A DNA stretch of 64,000 bases. It comes from Siphonodentalium dalli (lineage: Eukaryota > Mollusca > Scaphopoda > Gadilida > Siphonodentaliidae). The notes under the pieces are model-generated. The model was not told where the DNA came from. It did not search any database and saw nothing but the letters and a program-made list of their open reading frames with translations. How positions within the stretch are numbered: the stretch's first letter is position 1; each line of letters begins with the position of its first letter. Below are positions 37,701-51,336 of this stretch, piece after piece. The stretch is taken from positions 116,601,195-116,665,194 of the forward strand of contig CP136065.1 of NCBI GenBank assembly GCA_032622095.1. The letters run 5' to 3'. The translations under genes were made by a program, and so were the position numbers.

Positions 37701-40700
37701 GCAGTATCGGTGTACGACAGGGCAAAAGTCTTTCTCCTTTTCTATTCACCATATTCTTAAATGACCTTGAAGAATTTTTGAATGATTGCTGTATAGAGGG
37801 CTTACCACACGTAGGAGGGATGTTTGAGGATATGTTCGATGATTACTTAAAAATACTGTGCATGTTGTATGCCGATGACACGGTGTTATTCGCCGAGTCA
37901 CCACAAGGAATGCAGAGAGCGCTAGATGCATACAATGATTATACGGTATCTTGGAAGTTGGGCATAAATGTGGACAAATGTAAAATTATGATATTTGGCA
38001 GTAGAAAGCAGAATGAGACTTTTAGGTTTACTATGAATGATAGAGGTATTGACATTGTCGACTCTTTCTACTATTTGTGAATATATTTTTATTCGAACGG
38101 ACGCTTCTGTAGGTCGATTGAACGAATAAAAACTGTTGGTAACAAATCTGTTTATGGGCTATTACATAAGACGGCAAAGATCAACATGTCACCCGATTTG
38201 ACATACAAACTTTTCGACAGCATGATAGAACCAATACTGCTTTATGGAAGCGAAGTGTGGGGATTTGAGAATACCGCATGTCTCGAGACTGTGCACTTGC
38301 AATTTATTAAATACACACTTTGTATGAAATCGAGCACTCCGACTTATATGGTATATGGAGAGACAGGTAGATACCCACTTAACATACATATAAAAAAGCG
38401 GATACTTGCTTTTGGTCGCGTTTAGTTTCTGGCCAATGTTCGGCGTTGGCAAGAAAGTTATATAATCTTTTGAGAGGAATGGATGAAAACGATTACTTGG
38501 GCAAACAAATCGATAGCATGGATAAGTGAGATAAGATATATATTATCAAGTGTGGGGTGGGGAGAAATTTGGAGATCACAGCATCCTCTTAGTAAATTAG
38601 AACTTGGAATATTTAAGGAAATGAGTAGAACACGTTTTGTTGAACAATGGAAAAGTGATATTGAACGGTCATGTAGAGGCGAATTTTATGGACACTTTAA
38701 AATGAACTTCGGTATAGAAAAGTATCTATCGATTATACCATCGGGATTATTAACATGCTTAACAAGAACAAGAACAGCGAATCACGGGCTACCGATAGAA
38801 ACAGAAAGATGGAGTAAATCAAAATCAAAAAAGGGCAAAACAGCTGATTCAAAAGTGTGTCAATTCTGTAAATCGCAAACTGGTGATGAATACCATTTCA
38901 TATTAGTTTGCCCAGAATTCAGAACTTTAAGATGCAAATATTTACCAGGGAAGTATTATGACTTCCCAACTAATGACAAATTATATGCGTTACTTACTGA
39001 GGAAAATGAATATATTTTGAAGAATTTTGCGATTTTTATCAAATTAGGTTTACAGAAATACCTATGATATATGACGATGACGATGGCGACGACGACGGTG
39101 ATGAGGGCGACGAGGAACGTGATGATGACGACGATGATGATGATGATCATGTTGATGATGATAATAATGATGATGATTACACAAACAAAGGACCCCGAAT
39201 TCGACGGCCAAATGTCACATTATGTACATACACTGTAAATATGTTATACGACTCTATATTTCGTGCATAATAGTACGATTGAGTTATAAATAAAGCATAC
39301 CATTATGATTCCATCTCAAATTTACAGTTATTTGTTGATCAAACATGTCAGATAAGATCAGATGGCCTGTGTACTAAGGCATGCTTATTGTTACAGTGCT
39401 AGAGTAAGTGTCTCATAACAGGGGTGTTTGTTTTTTTCAAGAATGTTTAATGTTTTATATAAACAATTTGTTTTGTTAAATTGAAGGAGTTAAATCTAAA
39501 TTAAATTCAAATTAAATTTTTATTTAACTTTTTTAATATGATTTTTGTTTGTTAAAACGATAAAATGAGTTCAATATAAAAGAAATTTGTTTCTGTTTTG
39601 TTTTTTGTTCTTTTTTTGAAGAGTTATGTCCCTGGCTATGCCCATATTTGAACCAGTGACCCAATTTGAACAAATCTGAACCCCACTCACACAAGGACCC
39701 TCCACACCAAATATAAGCAAAATAGGTCCGATGGTTCTTGAGAAGAAGTCGTTTTAAGAATTACTATGGAGGGAAAGAGTTATTGTCCTAGATGGCTTCG
39801 CAACTATTTGACCCAGTGACCTCATTTTAACAAATCTGAATGTGAGTCACACACAGGGAACATCCACACCAAATATGAACTCATTCGGTCATATAATTCT
39901 GGAGAAGATGATTGGTCGGACGGACGGACGGACGGGCGGTCGAGGAATGATAACTATAGTTCAATCGTAGACTTCTCAGGTGAGCTAGAGATTGCCAGAT
40001 AAGATGGAAGAATGCAGCTTGAGATCATTGTGATATGCATGATACTGGTAGTAGGGTAACTTACCTTCTGCCATCTGTTTATCATTGAAGATTCTATTAG
40101 TAACATGTTCTGGCAGCTTTTCGAAAGCCTCATTTGTTGGTGCGAATACCGTGAATGAGGTTTTACCACGCAATTTGTTGATGATATTTGTTGTATGCAA
40201 GAGAAGCTGGAACTGTGCAAATTTGTCATCTTCCATTATAATTTGAGCTAGATCGCCATTATTCGATAGAGGCTCTATCACCTGTATGGAATAAAAGACA
40301 TTACTATATAAATAATATGTCGATGTGAAGGCAAATACAATAGTGTATAGTGATTGAGAGGCTACATTCTGTTTTTATAGAAAAACGGTATGTGCAAAAG
40401 TTTTAGTGAGAGTGTTGTGTTTGCATGTTATCCAATGATTCTAGTTCATCTAACGATGGTAATACCCCCATACACATATATAACGGTATGTGTAGTGTGT
40501 CTGTGGTTCAAATGTTGAGTTTGGCTTGGTTGCATCTAAAATGATTAATAATTCACCATGTATGTCACTTGTGAGGATTAGATTAAGAAACTTCTATCTT
40601 CACCGGCCAGGCGTAACAAGCTATAATTATCTGTGGTGGGAAATAGTATCCATGCAGTAGTTCGACAAATATGTTCTATTTCCAAACGAATTTCGAGCAA

Positions 40701-43700
40701 AATAACACAACGATTTCGTTCTTGTCAATGAGACACGAAACCTGTCCGCATTAAATAAGGTCGCTAGTCGTACGTAACACTTCAAACAAGGTTTTTATGG
40801 AGTTTATCAACATATACTATATATATTCTATCATTTGCTACGATCGACCCCCCCCCCCCCCCCCACCACCACACACACAATGAGGGATAGTATTATTAGT
40901 TACATTCGGCCAAATGGAATATATACGGCTGGCTGAGGCTAGATAAAACCCGCACACTACACGAACATGGCGACACAGGGTGACGAATTGTTCTATTGAC
41001 CTTCCATTCTACGCAACATACTGTTAAATTGAGACATCAGGTTTCATATAATAAATCCGCATTTCAGAGAAAGGAGAAAAAAGCAAAATTGATTTTCCGT
41101 GGTACGGAACATTTCTGGGGGATGTTGTAATTTCAAGAAAGAGGCTACCGGGTATATTACGTAATACACGAGATATATTCAGTGATATCACTGGGATCTG
41201 TGGAAATATCGTGGTTTCAATCATTAAGACAGTTCAGGGATACTAACAACTTACCCTGTCGATTGTGCTCAATAGACCGTTGCTGGCCAAAGTATCTGGT
41301 CGCATGACTCTCGCACAGTTGATCGTGTAAAGCTGTGTTGTGGTAAAGAAATGTTACAAGTTAAATGTTGTTCCTCGACGTAACCAAGAATAACCAGACT
41401 AAACACAAACACCTATATATAATAGCTCAAAAGAACACAATCATTTTTGTAAATGAAACCACTCTAGTTCTGCGACCGAAGTTTCCGACATTGCTTATAG
41501 GACTACACCATAACAAATCATTATGCGAAAACATTGTTCTGCACAAAACGGCTAGATAATGCAAAATGACAAAATATGAACACAATATAAACCGGCGCGA
41601 TTTCTCGAAGCGTAGAATATGATATTTAGAGAATTGTTCTAAGTTCCATGACTTTTAAAAAATTTCATAATTTTTTAATTAATATAGATCTCATTAGTAT
41701 ACATGTGTATTATATAGAGGATCTGCAACGAGTCCCCAGTTTATAGCGGAATTTACAAGACGAGTCCAGTAAATACTTAAATCAACAAATGGGACGCAAA
41801 AACTAACATTAGCTTCTATAAGGCATGCATGCGATGACGTTTCACGTAACTATGCGTTGTTTGACCGCGTAAAGAAATAGGCCCATATAAATAAATACTC
41901 TTTGATGTATTTAATGGCGTATATTTAATGACAGAACTATTCAAACTCTTCATTCATTATAGTTTGTTGGAAAACTATTGGAAGCCATAGTATTTTGAGA
42001 CGTAGCGTACGGAATGTAAACAGACAACAAACCGGAAGTCAAAGGTCACCTGGCACTATTTCTTGTTATTATAAACGAACGTTTAATATCACAATTTATA
42101 GAATGGGCTTATTGAATGGAATAAGGGTACGATCATGTAATCAATATGGTTATGCATGTTTGCACAAAGGCATGTACACAATTTTGGCTTCTCTGGATGC
42201 AACATCGGCATTTCTTGTCTTAACGTGAGTCGGTGGCCCCATGCAGAAGTTCTATATACACATGTATGACTTGAATAACTCTTTTCACTGCATATAGAGT
42301 TCGTATATGCGTGGAAGTAGTTCGTGTATCTATGCATCCCAGGGGCCTATATATACTATAGAATTACAATTGCCGTGTTTCTCCACGTGGACAGAGTTAG
42401 TCGGTAATTTCCCAGTCTTGTAAAGCTAGACTTGTGTTCTATAGTACTCGAGCAATTGTGTTCTTGTAAATTCCTTTCATTGTATATTGGAATTTAACAA
42501 TAGGCGATTACCCTTTTTCACACCATACATCGTTGTGAACTGACTTATATAATGTTCTGGGAGAGCCATTCTGTAACTGGGATTCATTTCAGCAGCAAGC
42601 TGCTCGGTTTTTGTGGTGTTTGGAGTGTCCCAACGCTGCATCTTTTGTTATTCTATAGTACTCGAATTGTCTAACTTGGGGAAAAACAAGAACTCGCTTG
42701 ACGGGCTGATAAATTACCAACTTAGGGAGTTCCATAGTACAGACATAACACAAATCGGGTAGAACACGGTGTTAACATTACAAGTATACGAGGCTGAATT
42801 AGTGGTTGTCACCGCAATGAAACGCGTGCGAATGTCGATATGTCGGATTATCGCTTTGTGTATTGAGCACTCATGCATTAACCCTTTCTCGACGTGCGAA
42901 GTTTCACCGGGTCAATACAATCGTAGTCATATTGGGATGATGGGTTCAAATGATTCATGGTGTAGATAGATATATTTTGAGATGGGGTTCATAAACATAG
43001 ACAAATTGGCTTTTAGAAATAAGGGATTCCACATAAATTATGTTGTGACGGGGGCGATTCTCAGCAAAATACTCAACAACTGGGAATGTCATGCAGCGAC
43101 GTTCAATGGGTGTTGGCGCATCACAATAATCTTCGTCCCAAAGTTAGTGATGATTGATTTATGGGGGTAAATGGCAATTAGTTGAGAAGTTTCGATCGGT
43201 TGGAATTGTTGGTTTGGGGATTTCTAACAGTTGGAAATCTTGAGTAACCATTGCAGAATTTCAACCAAATGGGGTGCAAATATAGTTTTCTGGTTCAGGG
43301 AGGAGGTGTACTCGGGCAGCGGAGACCTTATACGTGAATGTTACCGCGATTCCATGGTAGAAAATGGCACTGAATTTAAAAATTAAGACTGGAGAATAGG
43401 TTATAATCATTACAATGACTAAATTTTCCAGCTAATGTAACTGCAAATTATAATTTATACCACTAGTATGATGTTTTCCTACATTCAGTGTAATTTTGGT
43501 TGTTAAATCTAAGTTTCTACTTAAACAAAAAGTTACACCGACCCTTTGGAAAATATACTTGAAATATATATTTTCACCCTTTTAACTTGGAAATATTTTT
43601 ATCAGTATATTATCTCCGGCAATTCAGTTTGTTTTCAATTACATTGTACATGTATCGAAATCGTACGTATACGATAACCAATTAAAATTTCCCTGCTCAA

Positions 43701-46700
43701 TCTGACACTATAATCACCATGTGTAGGTTTTTCTGTCGATGGGGTTTATTTGTGATCACTCTATCCGTCTCTATCCCTTTGTGTTCATACATACATCGTT
43801 AAATATATTTGACCATGAACCATGTTAATACAAGGGAAGACATGAAAAGCTATATATTGTCTTCTATGATGTAGGTCAATAAAACATCTATCTCTTATAA
43901 AGAGCGTTCTCGCTTACGATATTTTGTACTCGTGTTCAGCGTAAAATGTTGTAATCGTTTGTGTATTTTCGCGATGCTTGTGCCATTGGGATTATGGTGC
44001 ACGCAAGTAGTTTTCGTGTTCCCCATTGCCTATCATAACATTGACTTTATACATCCACTAAACCACTCGCCAAATGACTCAAATATATATATAGGCATTA
44101 CTATATCCATTTATGTATAATACTAGAAGGTGACCCGACTTCGTCCGGGCTTTGACCTTGAATTGTCCATTTTGAAGGTCAAGGTCAAGTGGGGGTCACG
44201 ATTAGATCAGTCCAAAACTCTGCCCGGACAAAAGTACCCGACAAACGTGCCCGTCGAAATCCATCCGGTTTTACCCGATTTGACCTTGAATTGATCATTT
44301 TGAAGGTCAAGGTCAGGTCGGGGTCACGACTCGACCCGTCCAAAACACTCAGTTGACAAAAGTACCCCCATGTATCAAATTTCGTCGAAATCCCATCAAA
44401 ATTGGCGATTTGACCTTGAATTGACCCGATTTCAAGGTCAAGGTCACGTCGCACGGACAAACGGATATGCTTATGGGACTCCCCATACGAATGTAGCCCC
44501 ACATACCAAGTTTCATCGAAATCCCGTGATATTCGAGCGTTTGACCTTGAAATGACCCGATTTCAAGGTCAAGGTCACGTCGCACGGGCAAATTAATAGG
44601 TTTATGCCACTCTCCGACCGAAGATACCACCACATACCAAGTTTCATCGAAATCCCGTGATATTCGGGCGTTTGACCTTGAAATTACCCGATTTCAAGGT
44701 CAAGGTCACGTCGCACGGGCAAATTAATAGGCCTATGCCAGTTCCCGGCCGAAAATACACCCACATACCAAGTTTCATCGAAATCGGTTCAGCCGTTTTC
44801 GAGTCCATCGCGAACACACAGACACACAGACAGACAGATCTTCCAAAATATATAATAGACTAGAAGGTGACCCGACTTCGTCCGGGCTTTGACCTTGAAT
44901 TGTCCATTTTGAAGGTCAAGGTCAAGTGGGGTAACGATTTGACCAGTCCAAAACACTGCCCGGACAAAAGTACCCGACAAACGTGCCCGTCGAAATCCAT
45001 CCGGTTTTACCCGATTTGACCTTGAATTGATCATTTTGAAGGTCAAGGTCTGGTCGGGGTCACGATTGGACCCGTCCAAAACAATCGGTGAACAAAAGTA
45101 ACCCAACGTATCAAATTTCGTCGAAATCCCATCAAAATTGGCGATTTGACATTGAAGTTACCCGATTTCAAGGTCAAGGTCACGTCGCACGGGCAAATGA
45201 ATATGCTTATGAGACTCGCCATAAGAAAGTACCCCCACATACCAAGTTTCATCGAAATCCCGTGATATTCGGGCGTTTGACCTTGAAATGACCCGATTTC
45301 AAGGTCAAGGTGACGTCGCACGGACAAATTAATATGCGTATGTTCGTCCCCGGCCGAAAATACCCCCACATACCAAGTTTCATCGAAATCGGTTGGGACG
45401 TTTTCGAGTTCATCGCGAACACACAGACACACACACACACACAGACAGACACACAGATCTTCCAAAATATATAATAGATTAGAGTAAGTTCCCTTTACCC
45501 ATTAACAAGCGTTCGTCTCCACGCGCAGATAAACGGAAATCCATAGTATTGGATTTTATCTGATCTTGTAAATGACGGGGAATCGCACACACTTGTAAAT
45601 TATCGTATCCATAGTATTCGACAGTTTGTCTATGTGGAGAAACACGGCAATTGTAATTCTATAGTATAGGCCCCTGGAACCGTCAGATTGTGACACAGGT
45701 GAGCATTAATATGTGTATGTATCAGGGACAGCAGGAAGATAGCCTTTTCTTATTATTCTGTCCCCAATAACTCACTGTCTGTATAAATTAATTATGTTTC
45801 AATAAACTGTTCTGCTGAGTTATGAATAAATAACCATAGTCATATATAGTCATAATTTAGGGGCCCAAACCGCCATTATTTTGGCTTTAATGTTATAGGA
45901 ATGTGTTGCGTCCATCGGGACATCGAGCCGTCGGTTAATCTGTGAGTACACTATAGAGGAGTATCTGAACCGAGTTGCGGTTCGTCGTCAATTATTAGCT
46001 CTTTGTATATCACTGCACCATAAATAACTCACATCCATTAAGGGGTAAGGGGAGTGTGACTTGACAGTCGTTTGTATATACCATAGAAAGCTATCTGATT
46101 CACGAATGAGCTAACTATAGCAGCCCTTCCTGGTATGAATTAATAACTGTATACAGACATATACTTCGATATTTTAATACAAAGGGCACACATATACAAT
46201 AATACCAGTTTAAAACGTGACCCATTGTGCTGCTTATATTCTCCAAATTGGGGAATTTTTTATTTTCTTGGAACAATATTAGAGAAATATAGCTATAATA
46301 GCACTCACCATGGGAACATAATTCCTGTTGTTAATTTTGGGGAAAACATCATTTACTAAATACTCATAGGACCATTCTATTGTTTTACACTTCCACTTGT
46401 AAGAGAACCATCATTATTCCCGAAAGATACTCAGGCCAGATAGAGTAATTCAAAAAGTAACAAAAAAGTAATTGAATTACATTAATTTTTTTGAAGCAAT
46501 GCATTACTTTGAATTACATGTAATGCAAAAAAGGGCCCATTATAAATTACTTTTCGTTACTTGAGAAAAAATAATGCATTGCAAAGCATTGCCATTACCC
46601 CACCCCTGTTCGTTGATAATAAACCCCCAACCGTTGGTTTTGAAATAATGCCGATTTATTCGGCTTGCCATATATTGATTTTTATTTGACATATATTGAA

Positions 46701-49700
46701 TCTGATTCGACGAATATATTTTTTTACTAAACGCCGCCCGTACATATAACACAATCTGAGAAAAATTTTATTTTTCATGACATAATCATCGACATACCCC
46801 ATATGGATATTTGTTTATTCTGACTTTTTCCTTTCCGTACATGGTTTCAGCCATCAACTCTCGTTTTGAGGTCGTGAGATTGAAAATTCCTGGCAACATA
46901 TGGTACTTCAGAAGGGACTCCGTCCTGTCGTCACCTGGAGAGAGCTGTTCTCTGACAAAATAATGTTAAAATCATGTCATGATGATGTCGATCAAACGCG
47001 ATGACACAGAACAGAGAGTGTACAAAGTTGAACAAATTGGTGTCAATCCTCGACAAAAAAGGAGTCCTTTAGAGCAAACACATTAAGCAAATAACAGATA
47101 AAGCATGGAAAATAATTAACATAATGAGAAAGAGTATCTTGTTTGTGTAACACCATTAAGCATGACGATCCTGGGTCAGATTAATCAGATAGATAGTATT
47201 TTCGCAGCAATTACATTAGTAATGTACCACCATCGCCTTCTGATAATATATACGTCATATATAGCCTTCTTATCGCCATTCATCATATTACGGAATGTAC
47301 TTCCAGAGAGCATATATAACAAACACTATAGGACATTTGACCCTTTAATATCCCGATTAGATGTCGGTCTGCGTGCATGCACCAAGACGTATCCGTTACC
47401 TTGTCTATGGTTTCTGAATGAATATAATGTATCATGAATTATACACATGGATAAGCATGCATGGGCGTGGTGACAAGAGTGGGGCGGTGTCTCACCCCCA
47501 ACGTTGGTCAAAAATTTTAATTGTCGGAATTTAACGCCTGTCACAGAATAAGTTGATTATTTTAGAACACGAAAAAGTTGCAATTGTTCTGATAGTTTGA
47601 TTTCCCAACCTGTATTTAGGTGCAATTTGTCGTTTTCAGACTAACAGACGAATATATGCCTTATATGTAAAATATTTGGAACGAAACGGCAATTAGTTGG
47701 AAATTTCGAAAAAACATAAGGTTGAAAATTTGGAAAGTATGTGGTAATTGAATTTATCGGACTTGGAAATATCGGTCTGCTACAACGGGTTGGAGTTGGA
47801 AATTCCAAGGTGAAACGGACACCCTCTATTCACGTCCCTGTGGATCGTAATTAAATTCAATCCGTTATTCTCATCACCTTATAAATAAAGATATGGAGAA
47901 AACAATATTTTACAATATGTACACTATTTACAATAGATGACAGCAAGCTCAGTTTATACCGTCTCCCATATTTTCCTTCATACGTTTAGTATATATGCGG
48001 AGTTGTCATCAGCATACAACCGTAGTTTTTTCATGGAAGACCGGCTGGGAAAACAGGTTATTTTTAAGAGGTACACGTGATTCACACTACCAGTTAACTG
48101 GTATATATACTCTGGAATCGGCGGGATGCATTCATGTGTCACAATTTAACTGGTATTCAAATGTTCAACAAAAATGCTGGCAGCATGCAGCTTTATAGAA
48201 CTAATTTGGTCATCATCTTTAAAAAAAATTATCTTGTTATGTACCTCTTGATATGTTGAAGCTGTAGACATTATTGCAGGGAAGGTGTTAAAACAAGCAT
48301 ACTATAGTGTGAGTTTGTATAATGCCCTTATACAAAAAACTCTAAAGTATATCATGGTGAGTACACCGTGGTATTTACCGTGGTAATTGAAACAGGTAAA
48401 ATTATGTAATTATGTCAGGGTGGTCACTGGTCAAACTTGGGTACGCCTTTAGATGCCTTCAAATTTGAGTCAACATATTTGAGATCACACGAGTGGCTCA
48501 TGTGATTACATAAGTTGTTAACTAAATAATAAATATAATATAATGTGCAATTGTGAAATAATGTTATCGCTCGTGCCCTTGTACACACACTCTAGTAAAC
48601 GCCCCATAAAATATGGTATGCTAGGCTCTATACTTCGATAAAATATGACAAAGTCAGGTAAAAATTATATCATCTGGTAAATACTATGTATACCATTACA
48701 TACAATACATTAACCAACATGGTAGCATATGTACAGGCTATTTTGAGATGCATTGGACTCCACCTTACCGAGTTGGTTCCGATTTGGACTTAAATATACA
48801 AACAAAAACAAACACAACCTGACCCACCAAAATTCTTGCTCCTGCATGGTTGAATACGTTTTGTAGGATCAGTGTGTAAGTGTATACTTGAATCAAATCT
48901 GAACTGCTCCATGGACAATATGCCGTACCCGACGTTATTCTAGAAATAAGACTAAGATTCATACTATAATTCCTCTTGTATTACTTGTATATTATTTTTA
49001 TGGTATTACCTCACCTCATTCGAAATAACAGTATATGCCACAGTAGCTGCCACATAACATTAGTATACTAGGAATGTCGAACTCAGTTATTCACAAAATC
49101 CAGCTCTAACTTGAACCAACCCATAAAAAAGCACCATGGATGTAGCGCCATGTTCTGAAGTAACTACATTTTAAAGAGCGTTTTTCTTGAAGAAATAATA
49201 TTGACTAATTAACGGAGATATTCAGAAATGAAAAACAGATTTACCGAGCGTTTTTAAAGAGCGTTTTTCCCCTCTCAGAATCAGAAGAAGTGATTTTAAA
49301 GAGGTTGTACAAGTGTATACCCCGTTTCATCAGGGTTTTACAATGACTCCATCAATAATTGACTACAGCATCTTCTGATTTACGTTGGTTTATATGGGTT
49401 TTACCCATGTATGTCCTGTTTTACCAGCATTTTACCAGACTAAAGTGGGGTACACACTGTCTGCATTTGGAATTTACAAGGGTATGTCATTTTTACATGG
49501 ACTTTACATGGCTTTTACCAGAGTATATCATTGTTTACCAGGATTTTACCATAAAATAATTTCTTACAACATGATCCAATCAAGAATTTACTGGAGTATG
49601 TTCTGATTTACATGGGTTTTCGTGGGTTTTACCCATTTATGTGCTGTTTCATCAGTATTTTACGGGAGTAAATTGGGGTACATCATGCCTTTACTTCGTA

Positions 49701-51305
49701 ATTACAAGCGTATGTCCCTTTTACATGGGCTTTATATAGCTTTTACCAGAGTATATCATTGTTTACCAGGGTTTAATTACCAGAGTATAATCTGTTACAC
49801 AATGACTCCATCAAGAACTTACTAGATTATGTTCTGATTTACATGGGGTTTACCCATGTATGTCCTGTTTTCAGGTTTTTCAGGGTGGTGTGTATATGCA
49901 CGATATCTATAGTGACCGATAACACGGGTATGGCCATATATGGCACAATCTTTAATGGTGCGTTCACATGCACGAGCAAGAAAATGTCATGTTGACAAAT
50001 GAAGACCAAGTAGAAGATAGAAAGGCGTAAAACTTTGATATTATAGCTGACGTAAAAGACACCTAGATCCAAAGTGACACGCCCTGTTATCCAAACCTAG
50101 AATTATCGATTGATCAAATGGCGTGACATTTTCGTCGTTTTTGTTTGGCTGCACGCACTGTTAATGATGTCGGTCCATCGTACAATCCCCGTGTGTTGTT
50201 GGTAGATTTCAACTCTAGTTGTTAGTTTCAAATTTCATTTGCAAATGTTAGCACGTCTTGTTGATTTCTCTAGGTACTAGGAACTGAACTACTGAGGGTT
50301 AATTAGCAGTATGGTTATTGGCAGGGCAGTCCTAACAGAAGGAATTTTTATGCAACACCGAAATTTCATTTTATACGTAGAAAGTATCTAATATAGTCTT
50401 CACGTATACGTTTAGGCACGCGGTTTAGGCGGGGTCACATCACACGATGCTGCTGTCATGCCTATAGAAGAAATTTAGGTTATCGAGAAACAACCTTAAT
50501 GGCCAAATGTGTGACAACGAATTGTGTTATGGTATCCAATGGGTTGACTGCTTATGATTAAATTATTAAACTGTAACACGCGTGTACCTATTCCGAAACA
50601 ACACGGCCGATGTATCCTCATTTCGCTAGGTTAGAAGCCATTATTCACAATTACATGACGACATGGGATTGGGTCTCTCACGCCCCCACCAACGTTTGAT
50701 AACATTTCAAGGGTTGGGAGTTTCATGTTTGACCCAACATTGGTTTGGAAATTTCAGACAAAAGTAGTTTGAATTGTTCAGAAAGTTGTACTATTGTGAA
50801 ACTGTTTTTTTTTTAGAACGAAATCGAATTTTGTCTACCTTCGGTCAAATGTTTGAACTGAAACCCAAAAGGGGGTGAAAGTGAAAACGTAATTTCTCAG
50901 ACTTCCAAAATATCGATCTGTTTCAGTGTGGGTGCGGTTTGAAATTCCAAGTCTCTCAAACGGGGACCATCTGGCCGCGCCCCTACATGAGACATTTATC
51001 GGTTCAATACTACAAAAACAGACTTTAAATTGTGTTCCTCAAGAAAAGCGCATGAACGCCGCAGTGCGAACCCAACAACTACAACCATGCTATGCTATGC
51101 TATGCTTTAATTGTCAAAGCTGCAAATTAATGCAGAACATGGATATATACATATATACAATGGGGTCACTGACATCATCGTCATCATCATCATCGATGTC
51201 ACCATCGTCATCATCGTCCTCGACATTGTCATCATCATCAGTTTCATCATCATCATCATCCTCATCATCCTCATCATCATTGTCCTTCATCATCACCATC
51301 GTCAT

Positions 51306-51336
<31 letters not shown>

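Larger units (their letters stand above)
37445..39300 (+). mobile_element. LINE, 5'-truncated within the reverse transcriptase
   Basis: It starts inside the RT (HSTAGNIFILYALIELFLKK) and runs through CAFIDLRKAFDTVWRDG, GVRQGKSLSPFLFTIFLNDL and the catalytic YADD (37868-37879). The thumb, VYGETGRYPL and the Cys/His end (CQFCKSQTGDEYHF) follow, with stop at 39067. Breaks occur at 38078 (stop) and around 38425-38480. It is the same broad family as the LINE at 26-29 kb but clearly diverged. A GAT/GAC-rich microsatellite (39069-39180) follows the stop, and AATAAA lies near 39288. Confidence 0.85.
36358..40064 (-). other. Intron 6 of the TGFBI-like gene
   Basis: It holds a plus-strand LINE (37445-39300) and a core-repeat element (39610-39985) ending about 80 bp from the donor of exon 6. 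From 36.4 to 37.4 kb nothing is recognised beyond a small repeat near 36850-36930. Confidence 0.7.
42340..45676. mobile_element. Possible hAT-like element bounded by ~45-bp inverted termini
   Basis: CAGGGGCCTATA...CTATAGAATTACAATTG at 42340-42395 is the reverse complement of 45620-45676, ending GGCCCCTG. CAGGGG...CCCCTG ends are typical of hAT elements, but I see no matching 8-bp target duplication and no transposase frame. It could also be two opposed MITE copies. Confidence 0.45.
41333..46797 (-). other. Intron 4 of the TGFBI-like gene
   Basis: The 5.5-kb intron contains a pair of inverted termini (42340, 45676) enclosing two Helitron-like units (44123-45478) and one copy of the GTTGGAAAT repeat family (43190-43330). 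No extra exon was found. Confidence 0.7.

Noticed and set aside
39064-39270. Asp-rich 68-codon frame
   Set aside because: It is a GAT/GAC microsatellite after the LINE stop codon.
44185-45465. Several 60-140-codon open frames with shared peptides
   Set aside because: They are repeated reading of Helitron-like core units and microsatellite, with no conserved domain.
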